The notes: generated by a model not told the origin, from the letters alone. A stretch of 64,000 nt of DNA from Gemmatimonadota bacterium (GCA_020344215.1 CP070815.1:1634903-1698902), one strand, 5' to 3'. Numbered from the stretch's first letter, positions 1 through 9,493 are shown. Numbers and translations: made by a program.

Positions 1-409
1 CATTATTTCCGGGTCCACCCCGAAAGAAGGCGATGTGATCGAAGAGCGCGACGCGGCACCCGACCGGGAATACGGCGTGCGTCGTCAGCCCGGCATCTAG
101 GGTCACTGTCTGGGGATTAGAAGCACCCACCCCGCAGTTCACCGCCACGTCACCGAGCTCGACGCTGTGGCTCCCGGGCTCCAGATCGTAAAACGCACGT
201 ACGTCGTTCACTCCGACCGTCCCGCTCGGCACCCCATCCAGGGTCAGGGTATAGCCGTCGGCGTCGAGTGTGTCACCCACCGCAGTCGTCACCACCTCGA
301 GAGTCCCCGTTTCCTCTACCTCTACCCCTATCCCGTCATCGTCCCCACAGCTCACCATCCCCACCGCCAGACACACGGTGACCAGCACGACAGAGGCCAG
401 CTTCCTCAT
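1..409 (-). CDS. Putative lipoprotein, C-terminus beyond window edge
   Basis: The frame opens with ATG at 407-409 and stays open to base 1, so at least 136 residues are present and the stop lies outside the window. Residues 1-20 look like a lipoprotein signal peptide: MRKL start, hydrophobic core, then MVSC with the cysteine at residue 21 followed by Gly-Asp-Asp-Asp. The mature part is acidic at first and then has a beta-rich pattern (TLTLDGVPSG, then LEPGSHSVEL) like PEGA-type or small Ig-like surface domains, with two more cysteines that could pair. There is no homolog I can name. A role at the cell envelope is inferred from the signal only. Confidence 0.7.
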   Translation of the reverse strand, partial: MRKLASVVLVTVCLAVGMVSCGDDDGIGVEVEETGTLEVVTTAVGDTLDADGYTLTLDGVPSGTVGVNDVRAFYDLEPGSHSVELGDVAVNCGVGASNPQTVTLDAGLTTHAVFPVGCRVALFDHIAFFRGGPGNN

Positions 410-745
410 GTCGAGCTGCCTGCTCGATTGTGACCTCGGGTTGGGGCGGCGATCCCGAACGGGCACGCCCGCTACTCGGGGCGCCCGGTTCTGCTCAAGT
501 ATGCGATGCTGGCGGCGGAGTATCAATCACCGCATGACCGGCGGCCAGACCTGATCAGCCGTGACAAAGTGTGCCCGTGTCCTTACCGTGTCTTGCCTGC
601 AACCGGTGTCATCCGGTGCATCCCAAGCAGGAGTCCGGACGCCCGAAACCCGCACAGGTAGGCGTCTTTGGATGTGGGTGGCGGTATGGGGGCGGATATG
701 AAGACCAGTCGAGCCACCAGGCCCGATCCGCCCCCGACCTGGAAT
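410..745. other. 336-base stretch without a convincing gene
   Basis: This lies upstream of the lipoprotein gene and downstream of ridA. Short open frames on the plus strand have no recognisable protein character or ribosome binding sites. The only clear structure is the inverted repeat at 688-735 listed separately. The lipoprotein promoter is presumably here but I see no strong -35/-10 pair. Confidence 0.5.
688..735 (-). terminator. Possible terminator hairpin after ridA
   Basis: A perfect 10-base inverted repeat (GGGGGCGGAT at 688-697, ATCCGCCCCC at 726-735) with a 28-base loop lies just past the ridA stop on the minus strand. Position fits a transcript end for fhs-ridA. The long loop and absence of a U run make intrinsic termination uncertain. 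Confidence 0.35.
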
Positions 746-1132
746 CTAGGTGAGGCGGGCGATGGCGTCGATCTCGACCAGGGCGCCCTTGGGCAGCGCG
801 CCCGCCTGTAAGGCGGAGCGCGCCGGGAACGGCTCGTCGAAGTACTTGGCGTAGATCCCGTTGACGGTGACGAAGTCGCCGATGTCGGCCAGGTACATAG
901 TCGTCTTCACCACGTCGTTCATGCTCGAGCCCGCCGCCTCGAGCACCGCCGTCAGGTTCTGGAGCGCGCGCTCGGCCTGGGCCTCGACCCCGCCCTCGAC
1001 CAGCTCACCGGAAGCAGGGTCTAGCGCGATCTGGCCCGCGGTGAAGATGAATCCGCCACTGACGATCGCCTGCGAGTAGGGCCCGATTGCCGCCGGTGCC
1101 CCGTCGGTGTGTACGTGCTTTCGATCCGTCAT
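746..1132 (-). CDS. ridA: RidA/YjgF family 2-iminobutanoate/2-iminopropanoate deaminase
   Basis: 128 residues, the usual size for the RidA (YjgF/YER057c/UK114) family, which hydrolyses reactive enamine/imine intermediates released by PLP enzymes. The family pattern is complete: GPYSQA near the N-terminus, FTAGQI, and the substrate-binding arginine in PARSALQ at about residue 105, followed by EIDAIA at the end. The start ATG overlaps the fhs stop by one base (TAATG), so the two genes are translationally coupled in a two-gene operon. Cytosolic. Family assignment is firm; exact substrate range is not visible. Confidence 0.95.
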   Translation of the reverse strand: MTDRKHVHTDGAPAAIGPYSQAIVSGGFIFTAGQIALDPASGELVEGGVEAQAERALQNLTAVLEAAGSSMNDVVKTTMYLADIGDFVTVNGIYAKYFDEPFPARSALQAGALPKGALVEIDAIARLT

Positions 1133-2805
1133 TAGAACAGCCCCTCGATCTGGCCCTTTTCGTTGACCCGCATGTTCACTGCTGCCGGCCTCTTGCCCAA
1201 GCCCGGCATCGTCATCACATCGCCGGTGAAGACGACGACGAAGCCGGCGCCCGCTGATACCTTCGCCTCACGAACGGTGACGTCGAAGCCCTCGGGCCGG
1301 GCGCGCTTCGCCGGGTCGTCGCTCAGCGAGTACTGGGTCTTCGCCATACAGACCGGCAGCTCGCCGAAGCCGAGCTGCTCGAGCTGGGCTAGCTGCTTCT
1401 CGGCCTGCGGAGTGTAGCTCACGCCGTCGGCCCCGTAGACCTTGGTGACGACGGTCTCGACCTTTTCCTTGAGAGGCACATCGAGCGGATACAGCGGCTT
1501 CAACTTCGCTTTGCCCTTATCGAGCGTCTCGCGTACGGCGTCGGCCAGCTCGAGGCCGCCTTCACCGCCCTTGGCCCAGATGTCGGTCTTGACGCAGGGT
1601 ACGCCGAGCTCGGCGCAGCGATCGATGATCGCCTTGTGCTCCGCATCGGTATCGCCGTCGAAGACGTTGAGCGAGACGACAGGCGGCACCCCGTGCTGCT
1701 GCACGTTCCTGATGTGCGCCTCGATGTTGGGTAGCCCGCGCTCGACCGCCGCCGGGTTCGCCTTGCTCAGCTCTTCCTTCGCGACGCCGCCGTGGTGGCG
1801 CAGCGCCCGGGTGGTGGCGACCAGCACCGCCGCCTGCGGGTCGAAGCCGGCGGCCCGGCACTTGATGTTGAAGAACTTCTCGGCGCCCAGGTCGGAGCCG
1901 AAGCCCGCCTCGGTGACCACGATGTCGCCGAGCGCCAGCCCGGTCCGGGTGGCGATGATCGAGTTGCAGCCGTGGGCGATGTTGCCGAACGGGCCGCCGT
2001 GCACGAACGCCGGGCCGCCCTCGAGCGTCTGTACGAGGTTCGGTGACAGCGCGTCTTTGAGCAGCACGGTCATAGCGCCCTGCGCGTTCAAGTCCGAAGC
2101 CCGCACGGCGTCGCCGTTCGAGGTGTAGCCGACGACGATGTTGCCGAGGCGCGCGGTGAGATCATCCAGATCTCTGGCCAGGCAGAAGATGGCCATGACC
2201 TCGCTGGCGGCGGTGATCACGAAGCCGTCCTGGCGCGGCATGCCGTGGACCGGCCCGCCGAGACCGATCGTCATGTGGCGAAGCGCCCGGTCGTTCATAT
2301 CCACCGAGCGCGGCCAGGTGACGCGCCGCACGTCGATACCGGACTCGTTCCCATGGTGGATATGGGCATCCAGCATTGCCGCGAGCAGCATGTGGGCGCT
2401 GGTGATGGCGTGAATGTCGCCGGTGAAGTGGAGGTTGATGTCCTCCATGGGGACGACCTGGGCGTAGCCGCCACCGGCGGCGCCGCCCTTGATGCCGAAG
2501 ACGGGCCCCAGCGATGGCTCGCGCAGGCAGAGCACATTGTTCACGCCCTGGTGGCTCAGCGCCTGGGCGAGCCCGACCGAGACGGTGCTCTTCCCCTCCC
2601 CTGCCGGTGTGGGCGTAATGGCCGTCACCAGCACCAGCTTGGCCTTGGCCGCGCGCCGGGAGATCTCCAGCGAGACCTTGGCCTTGTCGTGGCCGTAGGG
2701 CTCGTAGTCGTCGCTTCCCAGGCCCAGCTCGTCGGCGATCGTTTGGATCGGCTTCAGCTTGGCGGCCTGCGCGATCTCGATATCCTGAGGTATGGAACGT
2801 GTCAT
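1132..2805 (-). CDS. fhs: Formate--tetrahydrofolate ligase
   Basis: 557 residues, normal for this enzyme, which makes 10-formyl-THF from formate, THF and ATP and feeds purine synthesis and one-carbon metabolism. The nucleotide loop [11 protein letters not shown] is at about residues 64-74; other family blocks include [20 protein letters not shown] and [16 protein letters not shown]. The ATG at 2803-2805 was chosen because an AGGG sits about 7 bases upstream and the protein then begins like its family ([13 protein letters not shown]); an in-frame start 33 bases further upstream adds an atypical tail. First gene of fhs-ridA. A gene of this kind fits either anaplerotic one-carbon supply or part of a THF-linked formate route; no other folate genes are in view. 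Confidence 0.96.
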   Translation of the reverse strand: MTRSIPQDIEIAQAAKLKPIQTIADELGLGSDDYEPYGHDKAKVSLEISRRAAKAKLVLVTAITPTPAGEGKSTVSVGLAQALSHQGVNNVLCLREPSLGPVFGIKGGAAGGGYAQVVPMEDINLHFTGDIHAITSAHMLLAAMLDAHIHHGNESGIDVRRVTWPRSVDMNDRALRHMTIGLGGPVHGMPRQDGFVITAASEVMAIFCLARDLDDLTARLGNIVVGYTSNGDAVRASDLNAQGAMTVLLKDALSPNLVQTLEGGPAFVHGGPFGNIAHGCNSIIATRTGLALGDIVVTEAGFGSDLGAEKFFNIKCRAAGFDPQAAVLVATTRALRHHGGVAKEELSKANPAAVERGLPNIEAHIRNVQQHGVPPVVSLNVFDGDTDAEHKAIIDRCAELGVPCVKTDIWAKGGEGGLELADAVRETLDKGKAKLKPLYPLDVPLKEKVETVVTKVYGADGVSYTPQAEKQLAQLEQLGFGELPVCMAKTQYSLSDDPAKRARPEGFDVTVREAKVSAGAGFVVVFTGDVMTMPGLGKRPAAVNMRVNEKGQIEGLF

Positions 2806-3014
2806 TTTTGACCCTGAAGGGTTATTACTGCCTCTCACGTGTCGCCGGGCACCGCCAGCCCCGGCGGCTCAGAGTCTTGCCGGAGCGGGCGCCCTGACTC
2901 GATCTTCGCAGCTAGCGGCCACAGGTGGTTACAAACTCCGTGCCAGCGGTGGAGATCGGGCCGTTTGCGCCGGGGGTCGGCGCGGCTGTCGGCGGCCGAG
3001 AGTTGGGGCTTTCC

Positions 3015-3043
3015 TTGCGTCAGGTGGCGGGCGAAGATAAAAC
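3015..3043 (+). promoter_or_regulatory. Candidate sigma-70 type promoter for mlaEFD
   Basis: TTGCGT (3015-3020), a 17-base spacer, and TAAAAC (3038-3043) lie about 57 bases upstream of the mlaE start. Match to consensus is moderate (3/6 and 4/6). Position and spacing are right; this is a sequence-only guess. Confidence 0.35.
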
Positions 3044-3067
3044 ATGTCGATCTTGGCTGTCAAAGGC

Positions 3068-3086
3068 GCGGCCGGCGAGCGGCCGC
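3068..3086 (+). promoter_or_regulatory. Leader hairpin just before the mlaE ribosome binding site
   Basis: GCGGCCG at 3068-3074 pairs perfectly with CGGCCGC at 3080-3086 around a GCGAG loop. It ends two bases before the GGAGGG ribosome binding site at 3089-3094, so its folding could affect initiation at the ATG at 3100. It is too short to be a riboswitch. Confidence 0.4.
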
Positions 3087-3099
3087 ATGGAGGGCAGCG

Positions 3100-3912
3100 A
3101 TGGCCGGAGTCTGGAGCCTGGTAGAAGGGTACATCAAGGCAGCGGTGCTGGGCGTTCAGGAATACACCGTCCTGACGGCCAAGGCGCTGCGCGCCATCTT
3201 CGCCCGGCCCTTCTACTGGCGCGACACGCTGCAGCAGATGGACGTGATCGGCGTCGGCTCGCTGGGGATCGTGCTACTCACCGGGCTCTTCACCGGCATG
3301 GTGCTGGCGCTGCAAAGCGCCATCGAGATGCAGCGTTTCGGGGCCAGCATCTACATCGGCCGTCTGGTGGGGGCCGCGGCTGTGCGCGAGCTGGGTCCGG
3401 TGCTCACCGGCCTGATGGTCGCGGGCCGGGTCGGCGCGGGGATGGCGGCGCAACTGGGCTCGATGAAGGTCACGGAGCAAATCGATGCGCTGAACGTGAT
3501 CGGCACCGACCCGATCAAGAAGCTGGTAGCCCCGAGGCTGCTCGCCGCCCTCATCATGTTGCCGGTACTGACGGTGATCACGGATGTCGTGGCGATCCTG
3601 GGCGGGATGTTCATCGCCACGCTCAAGTTCAACCTTACGGCCGACTTGTACATGCGCTCGGTCTACCAGACGTTGGCCCAGTCGGGCTTCGTGTTTAGTT
3701 ATGTTCCGAAGGACGTGCTTCAAGGGTTGATCAAGCCGTTCTTCTTCGGCGGGATCATTGCCATGACCGGATGCTACTTCGGGCTGCAGACGCGCGGCGG
3801 CACCGAAGGTGTCGGCGTTAGCACGACGCGCGCTGTGGTGACCGCATCGATCTTGATCCTGGCGGTGGACTACTTCCTGACGCAGCTACTCATCTCTATT
3901 CTGTTCGAGTGA
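3100..3912 (+). CDS. mlaE: MlaE-type ABC transporter permease (lipid transport)
   Basis: 270 residues, all consistent with the MlaE/YrbE permease family: an amphipathic N-terminal segment, then about five membrane segments with GLFTGMVLALQSAIEM, the conserved RELGPVLTGLMVAGRVG block and GSMKVTEQIDAL, then FFFGGIIAMTGCYFGLQT. In the family it forms the inner-membrane core of a phospholipid/hydrophobic-lipid exporter or importer with MlaF and MlaD. The start at 3100 follows GGAGGG at a 5-base spacing; the frame is open further upstream but unlike the family. The stop overlaps the mlaF start. MlaB and MlaC partners are not adjacent. Confidence 0.93.
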   Translation: MAGVWSLVEGYIKAAVLGVQEYTVLTAKALRAIFARPFYWRDTLQQMDVIGVGSLGIVLLTGLFTGMVLALQSAIEMQRFGASIYIGRLVGAAAVRELGPVLTGLMVAGRVGAGMAAQLGSMKVTEQIDALNVIGTDPIKKLVAPRLLAALIMLPVLTVITDVVAILGGMFIATLKFNLTADLYMRSVYQTLAQSGFVFSYVPKDVLQGLIKPFFFGGIIAMTGCYFGLQTRGGTEGVGVSTTRAVVTASILILAVDYFLTQLLISILFE

Positions 3913-4715
3913 TGGACGACCGCCCGTTCACGACGCACGCCCATGAGCCACGGCCCCAGTCGGGGGGGGCTGCGGGAGTCCGCGCGCCCGTCGTGATCGA
4001 CGCACGCAACCTGCACCTGGCGTTCGAGGACAACGTGGTGCTCCGCGACATCTCCTTTCAGGTCCGGGAAGGTGAAGCGCTGGCGATCGTCGGCCCCTCG
4101 GGCGTTGGCAAATCGACGATCCTGAAGATCATCTTACGGCTGCTGGTGCCGAACGCTGGCGAGATGCTGATCGACGGTGAGGACATCAATCAGCTCTCAT
4201 TCGAGGAGGTGCTCGAGGTCCGCCAGAAGATGGGCATGGTCTTTCAGGCACCGGCGCTATTCGACTCGCTGACCGTCTTTGAGAACGTCGCCTTCCCGCT
4301 GCGCGAGCACACGCGGCTCCGGGAGCACGAGATCGCGGAGCGGGTAGGCAACTCCCTCTCCCTCGTGGACATGTCGTTGGAGGAGTTCGCCGACCGGCTA
4401 CCGGCGGAGCTCTCCGGCGGTCAGAAGAAGCGGGTGGGTATTGCCCGGGCGATCATTCACGAGCCGAAGATTCTGCTGTACGACGAGCCGACGACCGGCC
4501 TGGACCCGCTGACCGCGCGCACCATTGTGCAGTTGATCAAGCGGCTACAGGCGGAACTCGAGGTCACCGGGGTGGTCGTCAGCCACGACGTGCGGGCCGT
4601 TCTGGAGGTGTCCACTCATATCGCCATGCTCAGGGATTGCCGTATCATATTCTATGGGCCGCCGGAGGAGTTCGTGGAATCAGCCGACCCGTACATCCGG
4701 GAGTTCATAGATTGA
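3912..4715 (+). CDS. mlaF: MlaF-type ABC transporter ATP-binding protein
   Basis: 267 residues. ABC ATPase motifs in order: Walker A GPSGVGKST (61-69), Q-loop FQ (111-112), signature LSGGQ (167-171) and Walker B ILLYDE (187-192), then the switch histidine in VVSHD. It powers lipid movement by MlaE. ATG at 3912 overlaps the mlaE stop (TGATG); a GTG three bases earlier is also in frame. The first 25 residues are a non-conserved hydrophilic extension (HAHEPRPQSGG). Middle gene of mlaE-mlaF-mlaD. Confidence 0.94.
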   Translation: MDDRPFTTHAHEPRPQSGGAAGVRAPVVIDARNLHLAFEDNVVLRDISFQVREGEALAIVGPSGVGKSTILKIILRLLVPNAGEMLIDGEDINQLSFEEVLEVRQKMGMVFQAPALFDSLTVFENVAFPLREHTRLREHEIAERVGNSLSLVDMSLEEFADRLPAELSGGQKKRVGIARAIIHEPKILLYDEPTTGLDPLTARTIVQLIKRLQAELEVTGVVVSHDVRAVLEVSTHIAMLRDCRIIFYGPPEEFVESADPYIREFID

Positions 4716-4737
4716 GTGTGAGGAGGTCACGGGCAGC

Positions 4738-5718
4738 ATGAACGGTGCATCGAGGATCAGCTGGAGCCAGATTCGCGTCGGCCTCGCAATCGTCGTCGCA
4801 CTCGCCGTGCTAGCCGTGGCGATCTTCTTCATCGGCGAGACCGGAGCGGTCTTCGGCGAACGGTACCACCTCACCACTCTGATGCCGAGTGCCAACGGCC
4901 TGATCGAAGGCGCCAACGTAAGGCTGGCCGGCCAGGACGTCGGCAAGGTGCAGGACATCAGCTTCGTGCCGGTCGCCGAGCGCCGGCACCCCGACCACGT
5001 CCTGAGAATCACGCTGGCGGTCGACTTCGCGGTCCAGGAGCAGATTCGCACGGATTCCGAGGCCCGCATCCGGACCCAGGGTCTGCTGGGTGACAAGATC
5101 ATCGACGTCACGCCCGGTACGCCTGAGGCGCGGATCCTCGAGTGGGGAGACACACTACGCAGTGCCGTCGCCGTCGACTACGAGCAGATGCTAGCCTCGG
5201 CCTCCGAGCTGGTCGACGACCTGGCCGTAATGCTCCGGAACTTCCGCTCGATCGCCGATACACTGCTCGCCGGTCGGGGGACGGCTGGGCGGCTGTTGAT
5301 GGACACGACGCTGTACGTCGAGCTGCTGAACACCTCACGCTCGCTGAACGACTTCCTGGGCGCAGTGGGGCGTGGCGAGGGCGCGCTGGCACAGCTCGCC
5401 CAGGACGAGGCGCTCTACGACGACCTGCGCTCGGTGATCGCCGGCCTCGATACGCTGACGGCGGCGCTGGTCAGCGGAGATGGCACGTTGGCGCGCCTGC
5501 TCAGCGACGAGAGCCTGTACCTCGAACTGACGTCGACCTCGGCCCGCGCCGATTCACTACTCGCATCGCTGGAGACGGGCGAAGGGACGATGGGGCAGCT
5601 GCTGACGGATCAGGAGCTGTACGAGAGCCTGCTGAAGCTGCTGGGCGACGTGCAGGCGGTCGTTACCGAGCTCCGTGAGAACCCGCGGAAATACGTCCCT
5701 CCGATCAAGGTCTTTTGA
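4738..5718 (+). CDS. mlaD: MlaD/MCE-domain lipid-binding protein
   Basis: 326 residues: one N-terminal membrane anchor (about 12-33), an MCE domain (about 40-120, with ANGLIEGANVRLAGQDVG and GLLGDKIIDVTPG), then a long helical tail. The tail carries about four degenerate repeats of roughly 45 residues built on G.GT.G.LL.D..LY..L, and ends NPRKYVPPIKVF. In the family the MCE ring sits in the periplasm on MlaE and passes lipids between membranes; the long tail suggests a PqiB/YebT-like or mammalian-cell-entry-like needle or tether, which is inference. A GAGGAGG ribosome site lies about 10 bases before the ATG. It is the last gene of the operon. Confidence 0.9.
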   Translation: MNGASRISWSQIRVGLAIVVALAVLAVAIFFIGETGAVFGERYHLTTLMPSANGLIEGANVRLAGQDVGKVQDISFVPVAERRHPDHVLRITLAVDFAVQEQIRTDSEARIRTQGLLGDKIIDVTPGTPEARILEWGDTLRSAVAVDYEQMLASASELVDDLAVMLRNFRSIADTLLAGRGTAGRLLMDTTLYVELLNTSRSLNDFLGAVGRGEGALAQLAQDEALYDDLRSVIAGLDTLTAALVSGDGTLARLLSDESLYLELTSTSARADSLLASLETGEGTMGQLLTDQELYESLLKLLGDVQAVVTELRENPRKYVPPIKVF

Positions 5719-5874
5719 CCCGAATAACCGGTGAGCGACACTCAAAACCCGACTATCAGGTAACCACCCTCAAGCAGCCGAAGACAATTGCCAGGATCCA
5801 ATCCACACGGGGCTTGGAGACTGTAACTTGATCAATGCCAGTTGGTGCCGTCGCTGAGGACTTGGACGTCGAGT

Positions 5875-5893
5875 GTTGGATACTGGATATTGA
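5875..5893 (+). repeat. Copy of a dispersed intergenic GGATATTGG-type repeat
   Basis: GTTGGATACTGGATATTGA in the 184-base space between the convergent mlaD and thiI genes. It shares its GTTGGATAYTGGATAT core with 34130-34160 and, more loosely, 17350-17390 and 34949-34964. No other feature is visible between 5719 and 5902. Confidence 0.45.
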
Positions 5894-5902
5894 AGCGACC
5901 CG

Positions 5903-7375
5903 CTAAGCCCCTTCTCGGGCCTCGGCATACGCCCGAAGCGCCCGCGCACCGCCCTTGAAGCTGTAGGCTTCAAACCCAGCGCGCTGCAGCTTCTCGGCGA
6001 GCTGGGCGGTCTTCAGCCCGAGCTCGCAGTAGAGCACGTAGGTCCTCTCGCGGTCCAGGGCCTCCAGGTCGCGGAACAGAGCCCAGAAGTCGTGGTGCGC
6101 CGCGCCGGGGTAGTGCCAGGGCTCGAACTGGACCTGGGATCGCGTATCGATGACCACGGCGTCGGCGGGGATCTCGGAGGTGTAGAGATAAGGCATCACC
6201 AACTCGCTGGCGTCGAGCTCGCGCAGATCGAGCACCCGGCGCCCACCCACCGCTGCGTCGAGTACAGAGAGATCGAGCCGAGCCTCCTCAGCCGCCGCCT
6301 CCTCCGGCGTCGCATCGGTGACGGGCCTCATCTCGGTCAGCGCGCAGTATTCGCGCACCTTCTCGGATAGCGGGTACGTGCCGATCTGCCGGCTACGATT
6401 GATGATCTCGGCTTTGTCGAAGCCGACGAGTGGGCGTAGCACCGGCGTCTCCGAGCTCGGGTCGATGGCACCCAGGTTGGCCAGCGTCTGCGACGACACC
6501 TGCCCCACCGACTCGCCGGTGACAATGGCGTGCGCGCCGCTCTCCCTGGCGATCAGATCGCCCGCCCGGTACATGAGGCGCTTGAGGATCACCTGCCAGA
6601 AGCTCTCACGGACGCGGGCCTTGAGCTGTAGAACGGGCAGCTCGAAGTCGACGATGTGGATCTTCGGACGCAGACCGTAGCTCCACTCGTCGGCGAGCAG
6701 CTTAACAACGGCCAGCACGGCGCGCTCGTAGGCACCGCCGGCCAGATTGCAGAACACGTAATCGAGCGCCACGCCCCGCTTCAGCATCATCCAGGCGGCG
6801 ACAGCGGAGTCGTAGCCGCCCGATACGAGAGCGACGGCGGGGCCTTCCACTCCCGCCGGCAGGCCGCCGGCTCCCGGGATCTGGCTGCTGAAGAAGTACG
6901 CTGTGCTCTCACGTAGCTCGACTCCGACCGTGACGTCTGGGTCGTCGAGATCCACCTCGGCGTAGCGGTTGAGCGCGGCGCCCAACTCGTAGTTGATGTC
7001 GCGGGAGGAGAAGGAGTGCGACCCGGAGCGCTTGGCCCGCACGGCGAAGGTGCCGCCCTTCACTCGGTCGGCGTAGATGCGCTCTCCCACCTCGATAATC
7101 GACTCGAGCTTCGGCTCGGCCGTCGCCTCGATCTCCGAGAGCGAGGCGATACCATACACCCGCGGCAGCACGTCGAGGGCAGCACGACTCGACGCCTCGA
7201 CGAACAGGCGGCCCCAGTCGTCGTGCACCTCGTAGGCGACCCCGCCGCTGGCGAGGGCATCCTCGAGGGCGGCAACGAGGCGGCGCTGGAAACGGCGGCG
7301 CGTATGGCGCGACTTGGTCGCCAGTTCGCCGGAGGGGCGGATGAGGATCAGGTGCTCCGGGTTAGCTCCGCTCAC
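5903..7375 (-). CDS. thiI: tRNA 4-thiouridine synthetase ThiI with C-terminal rhodanese domain
   Basis: 490 residues from GTG at 7373-7375. Order of domains: ferredoxin-like/THUMP RNA-binding region (about 1-165), PP-loop adenylation domain with SGGYDS at about 185-190, then a rhodanese-like domain whose persulfide cysteine is in VLYCELG at about residue 450. ThiI moves sulfur from IscS to U8 of tRNA, and the rhodanese part is also used for thiazole synthesis in thiamine formation. The GTG is chosen because the family begins near ILIRPSGELATKS; the frame is open upstream to 7462 but that part would overlap the ssrA terminator and is unlike the family. No good ribosome binding site is seen, so the start is uncertain. 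Confidence 0.9.
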   Translation of the reverse strand: MSGANPEHLILIRPSGELATKSRHTRRRFQRRLVAALEDALASGGVAYEVHDDWGRLFVEASSRAALDVLPRVYGIASLSEIEATAEPKLESIIEVGERIYADRVKGGTFAVRAKRSGSHSFSSRDINYELGAALNRYAEVDLDDPDVTVGVELRESTAYFFSSQIPGAGGLPAGVEGPAVALVSGGYDSAVAAWMMLKRGVALDYVFCNLAGGAYERAVLAVVKLLADEWSYGLRPKIHIVDFELPVLQLKARVRESFWQVILKRLMYRAGDLIARESGAHAIVTGESVGQVSSQTLANLGAIDPSSETPVLRPLVGFDKAEIINRSRQIGTYPLSEKVREYCALTEMRPVTDATPEEAAAEEARLDLSVLDAAVGGRRVLDLRELDASELVMPYLYTSEIPADAVVIDTRSQVQFEPWHYPGAAHHDFWALFRDLEALDRERTYVLYCELGLKTAQLAEKLQRAGFEAYSFKGGARALRAYAEAREGA

Positions 7376-7442
7376 AATTGAGAATATTGCGCCCCCGGTA
7401 TTCCGTGACCAGTGACCGGCCTCCCAACGGCAATCAACCAAG

Positions 7443-7476
7443 AAGCGCCCGTGAGCGGGCAACGCTCCGGGCGCTT
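7443..7476 (-). terminator. Rho-independent terminator of ssrA
   Basis: On the minus strand, 11 bases after the tmRNA 3' end, AAGCGCCCG (complement of 7468-7476) pairs with CGGGCGCTT (complement of 7443-7451), and an inner 5-base stem (7453-7457 with 7463-7467) extends it, leaving a 5-base loop and one bulged base. The RNA then continues UCUUGGUUGAUU, a moderately U-rich tail. Strength and position make this a convincing end for the ssrA transcript. Confidence 0.8.
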
Positions 7477-7484
7477 CGGACGCT

Positions 7485-7840
<356 letters not shown>

Positions 7841-7910
7841 ACGGGCATCTATGTTATTAATCTAAGCCCCGCGTATCCCAGGGGAAGTGCCCCTGCCTCC
7901 CCCTCGTCCC

Positions 7911-8022
7911 GCTCCTGCTCGTGCTGGTGCTGGTGCTCGTGCTGTTACTGCCAGTCGGGATTCGGCAGAGAACGACGAGTACGAGTACTAGTACGAGTAC
8001 GATTACGATTACGAGCAGGAGC
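7911..8022. repeat. Long inverted repeat built from GTRCTN hexamers
   Basis: The left end GCTCCTGCTCGT (7911-7922) is the exact complement of ACGAGCAGGAGC (8011-8022). Between them the left arm is a run of GTGCTN hexamers and the right arm a run of GTACTC/GTAATC hexamers read on the opposite strand, so pairing continues with about one mismatch per six bases, and a small inner CTGCC/GGCAG stem (7948-7952 with 7964-7968) closes the middle. It lies 17 bases past the stop of the diguanylate cyclase gene, so it may end that transcript, and it is upstream of the ssrA promoter. Confidence 0.75.
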
Positions 8023-8038
8023 AGGAGGAGAAGGGGGG

Positions 8039-9493
8039 CTAGACCGGGCCGCGCATCTCGGCGAGTGCGACCGTATTGCGACCCGCGCGCTTCGCCTTGT
8101 AAAGGGCGGCGTCGGCGGAAGCGACGGCGGCGGCGGCATTGCGGATGAGCTCGGGGTAGGCGGTAACGCCGGCCGAGAGGGTGACGGTCAGCGGGCGCCC
8201 CTCCCAGTCGACCTGAACCGCCTCCACTTTGCGGCGGATCCGCTCGATGGCCCGGGCGGCATCCTCGAGGGCGGTAGAGGGGAGCACGATGAGGAACTCC
8301 TCCCCACCCCAGCGGCCGGCGTGGTCGCCGGGGCGGATGGTCTCGCGTATTACCCGGGAGACCGTTTGCAGGACCAGGTCGCCGGCATCGTGGCCATATC
8401 GATCATTGACGCGCTTGAAGTGGTCCACGTCGGCCACCGCCACCGCGAAGGGGCTCCCCGTCCGCTCGGCGACGGCGATGGTGGAGGCCAGTATGCGCTC
8501 GGTGCTGCGGCGGTTCGGAAGGCCGGTGAGCGTGTCAGTAAGCGAGAGCTGTTTGACCTCACCGAACTCCACGGCGTTGCGAAACGCCGGGCCGACGAAG
8601 AGCGCCAGCACCTTGAGGCGCTCCAAGTCACGTTCCGCGTAACCACGCGGCTGCTGGTACTCTACGGCGAGCGCCCCGATGGCGTCACCGTCCACGATCA
8701 TCGGCACGATGATCGCCGAGCCGGCATGCGAGGCGACGCCCTCCACATAGAGCGGGAACTTCTCTCTGCCGGTGAGGTCGTCTCGCGGCAGGACCGTAGC
8801 GTTGCTCATCGCCAGGCCGAGGAAGGACGACTCACCATCCAAGCGCACCGCGGCCAGACCCCGTGGGACCTCGCCTTCGGTCGCGATGATCCTGCCTTCC
8901 TTGGCCGTCTGATCCCAAGCCGCGACCGCCGCGCCCCGCGCACCCGCCACTCGACGTGCCCGCGCGCAGACTCCGGAGGCGAGCTCGTTCAGGTCGAGCT
9001 CCCGATCGAGATCGTGGATCGCGCCGTAGAGCTCCTCGTACTTCTTGACGTCGGAGAGCGCCGCCTCGGTCGCCCGCACGTCGCCCAACAAGCGGCCCGC
9101 CAACTCGGCGGCCAGCTCGAGAGCGCGGGGCGCGTCAAGCCTCGGGACACCGTCGAACTCCATCGCCACGCATCCCACGCGCTCGCCGCGACGCTCGCTC
9201 ACCGGGGCGGCCACGACCCAGCCGTCCGGCGCCTTACGGAACACCTGGCGGCGCGCGGCTCTGAGGGAAACACCTTCGACCACCACCCAGCCAAGCGCGT
9301 GTCCGTGGAGGGGAACCTCGTCCGGCGAATCGGCCGCCTCGACGGGCGTGCAGAGCGCGGCTTGGAGCCGGTCCGCCGTGTCCGCCAGAGTCCACAGGCA
9401 CCCCCGCTCAGCGCCCAGCGCCAGGCGAAGCGCCTCCAGCCAGGCCCGGAGCTCGCTAGCTACCCTTTCCAGACCGGGGACGCTCTCGCTCAT
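8039..9493 (-). CDS. Diguanylate cyclase with two GAF-like sensor domains
   Basis: 484 residues from ATG at 9491-9493 (a TTG nine bases earlier is also possible). The first ~145 residues and residues ~150-310 resemble GAF sensor domains; the last ~165 form a GGDEF domain with catalytic GGEEF at about 396-400, so it should make c-di-GMP from two GTP. An RxxD inhibitory site (RPGD) lies exactly five residues before GGEEF, implying product feedback. There is no membrane segment, so it is probably a cytosolic sensor; the GAF ligands cannot be read from sequence. The start is within 10 bases of the larB stop, so the two may be co-transcribed. Confidence 0.9.
   Translation of the reverse strand: MSESVPGLERVASELRAWLEALRLALGAERGCLWTLADTADRLQAALCTPVEAADSPDEVPLHGHALGWVVVEGVSLRAARRQVFRKAPDGWVVAAPVSERRGERVGCVAMEFDGVPRLDAPRALELAAELAGRLLGDVRATEAALSDVKKYEELYGAIHDLDRELDLNELASGVCARARRVAGARGAAVAAWDQTAKEGRIIATEGEVPRGLAAVRLDGESSFLGLAMSNATVLPRDDLTGREKFPLYVEGVASHAGSAIIVPMIVDGDAIGALAVEYQQPRGYAERDLERLKVLALFVGPAFRNAVEFGEVKQLSLTDTLTGLPNRRSTERILASTIAVAERTGSPFAVAVADVDHFKRVNDRYGHDAGDLVLQTVSRVIRETIRPGDHAGRWGGEEFLIVLPSTALEDAARAIERIRRKVEAVQVDWEGRPLTVTLSAGVTAYPELIRNAAAAVASADAALYKAKRAGRNTVALAEMRGPV

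Larger units (their letters stand above)
2806..3099. other. Divergent intergenic region between fhs and mlaE
   Basis: 294 bases between two divergently transcribed operons. It must hold both promoters; a candidate for mlaE and a leader hairpin are listed separately. No protein-like frame is supported: the frame of mlaE is open upstream, but its product there is unlike the family. Confidence 0.5.

Noticed and set aside
7376..7462. Longer ThiI start
   Set aside because: The extra 29 residues do not match ThiI, and the region overlaps the ssrA terminator.
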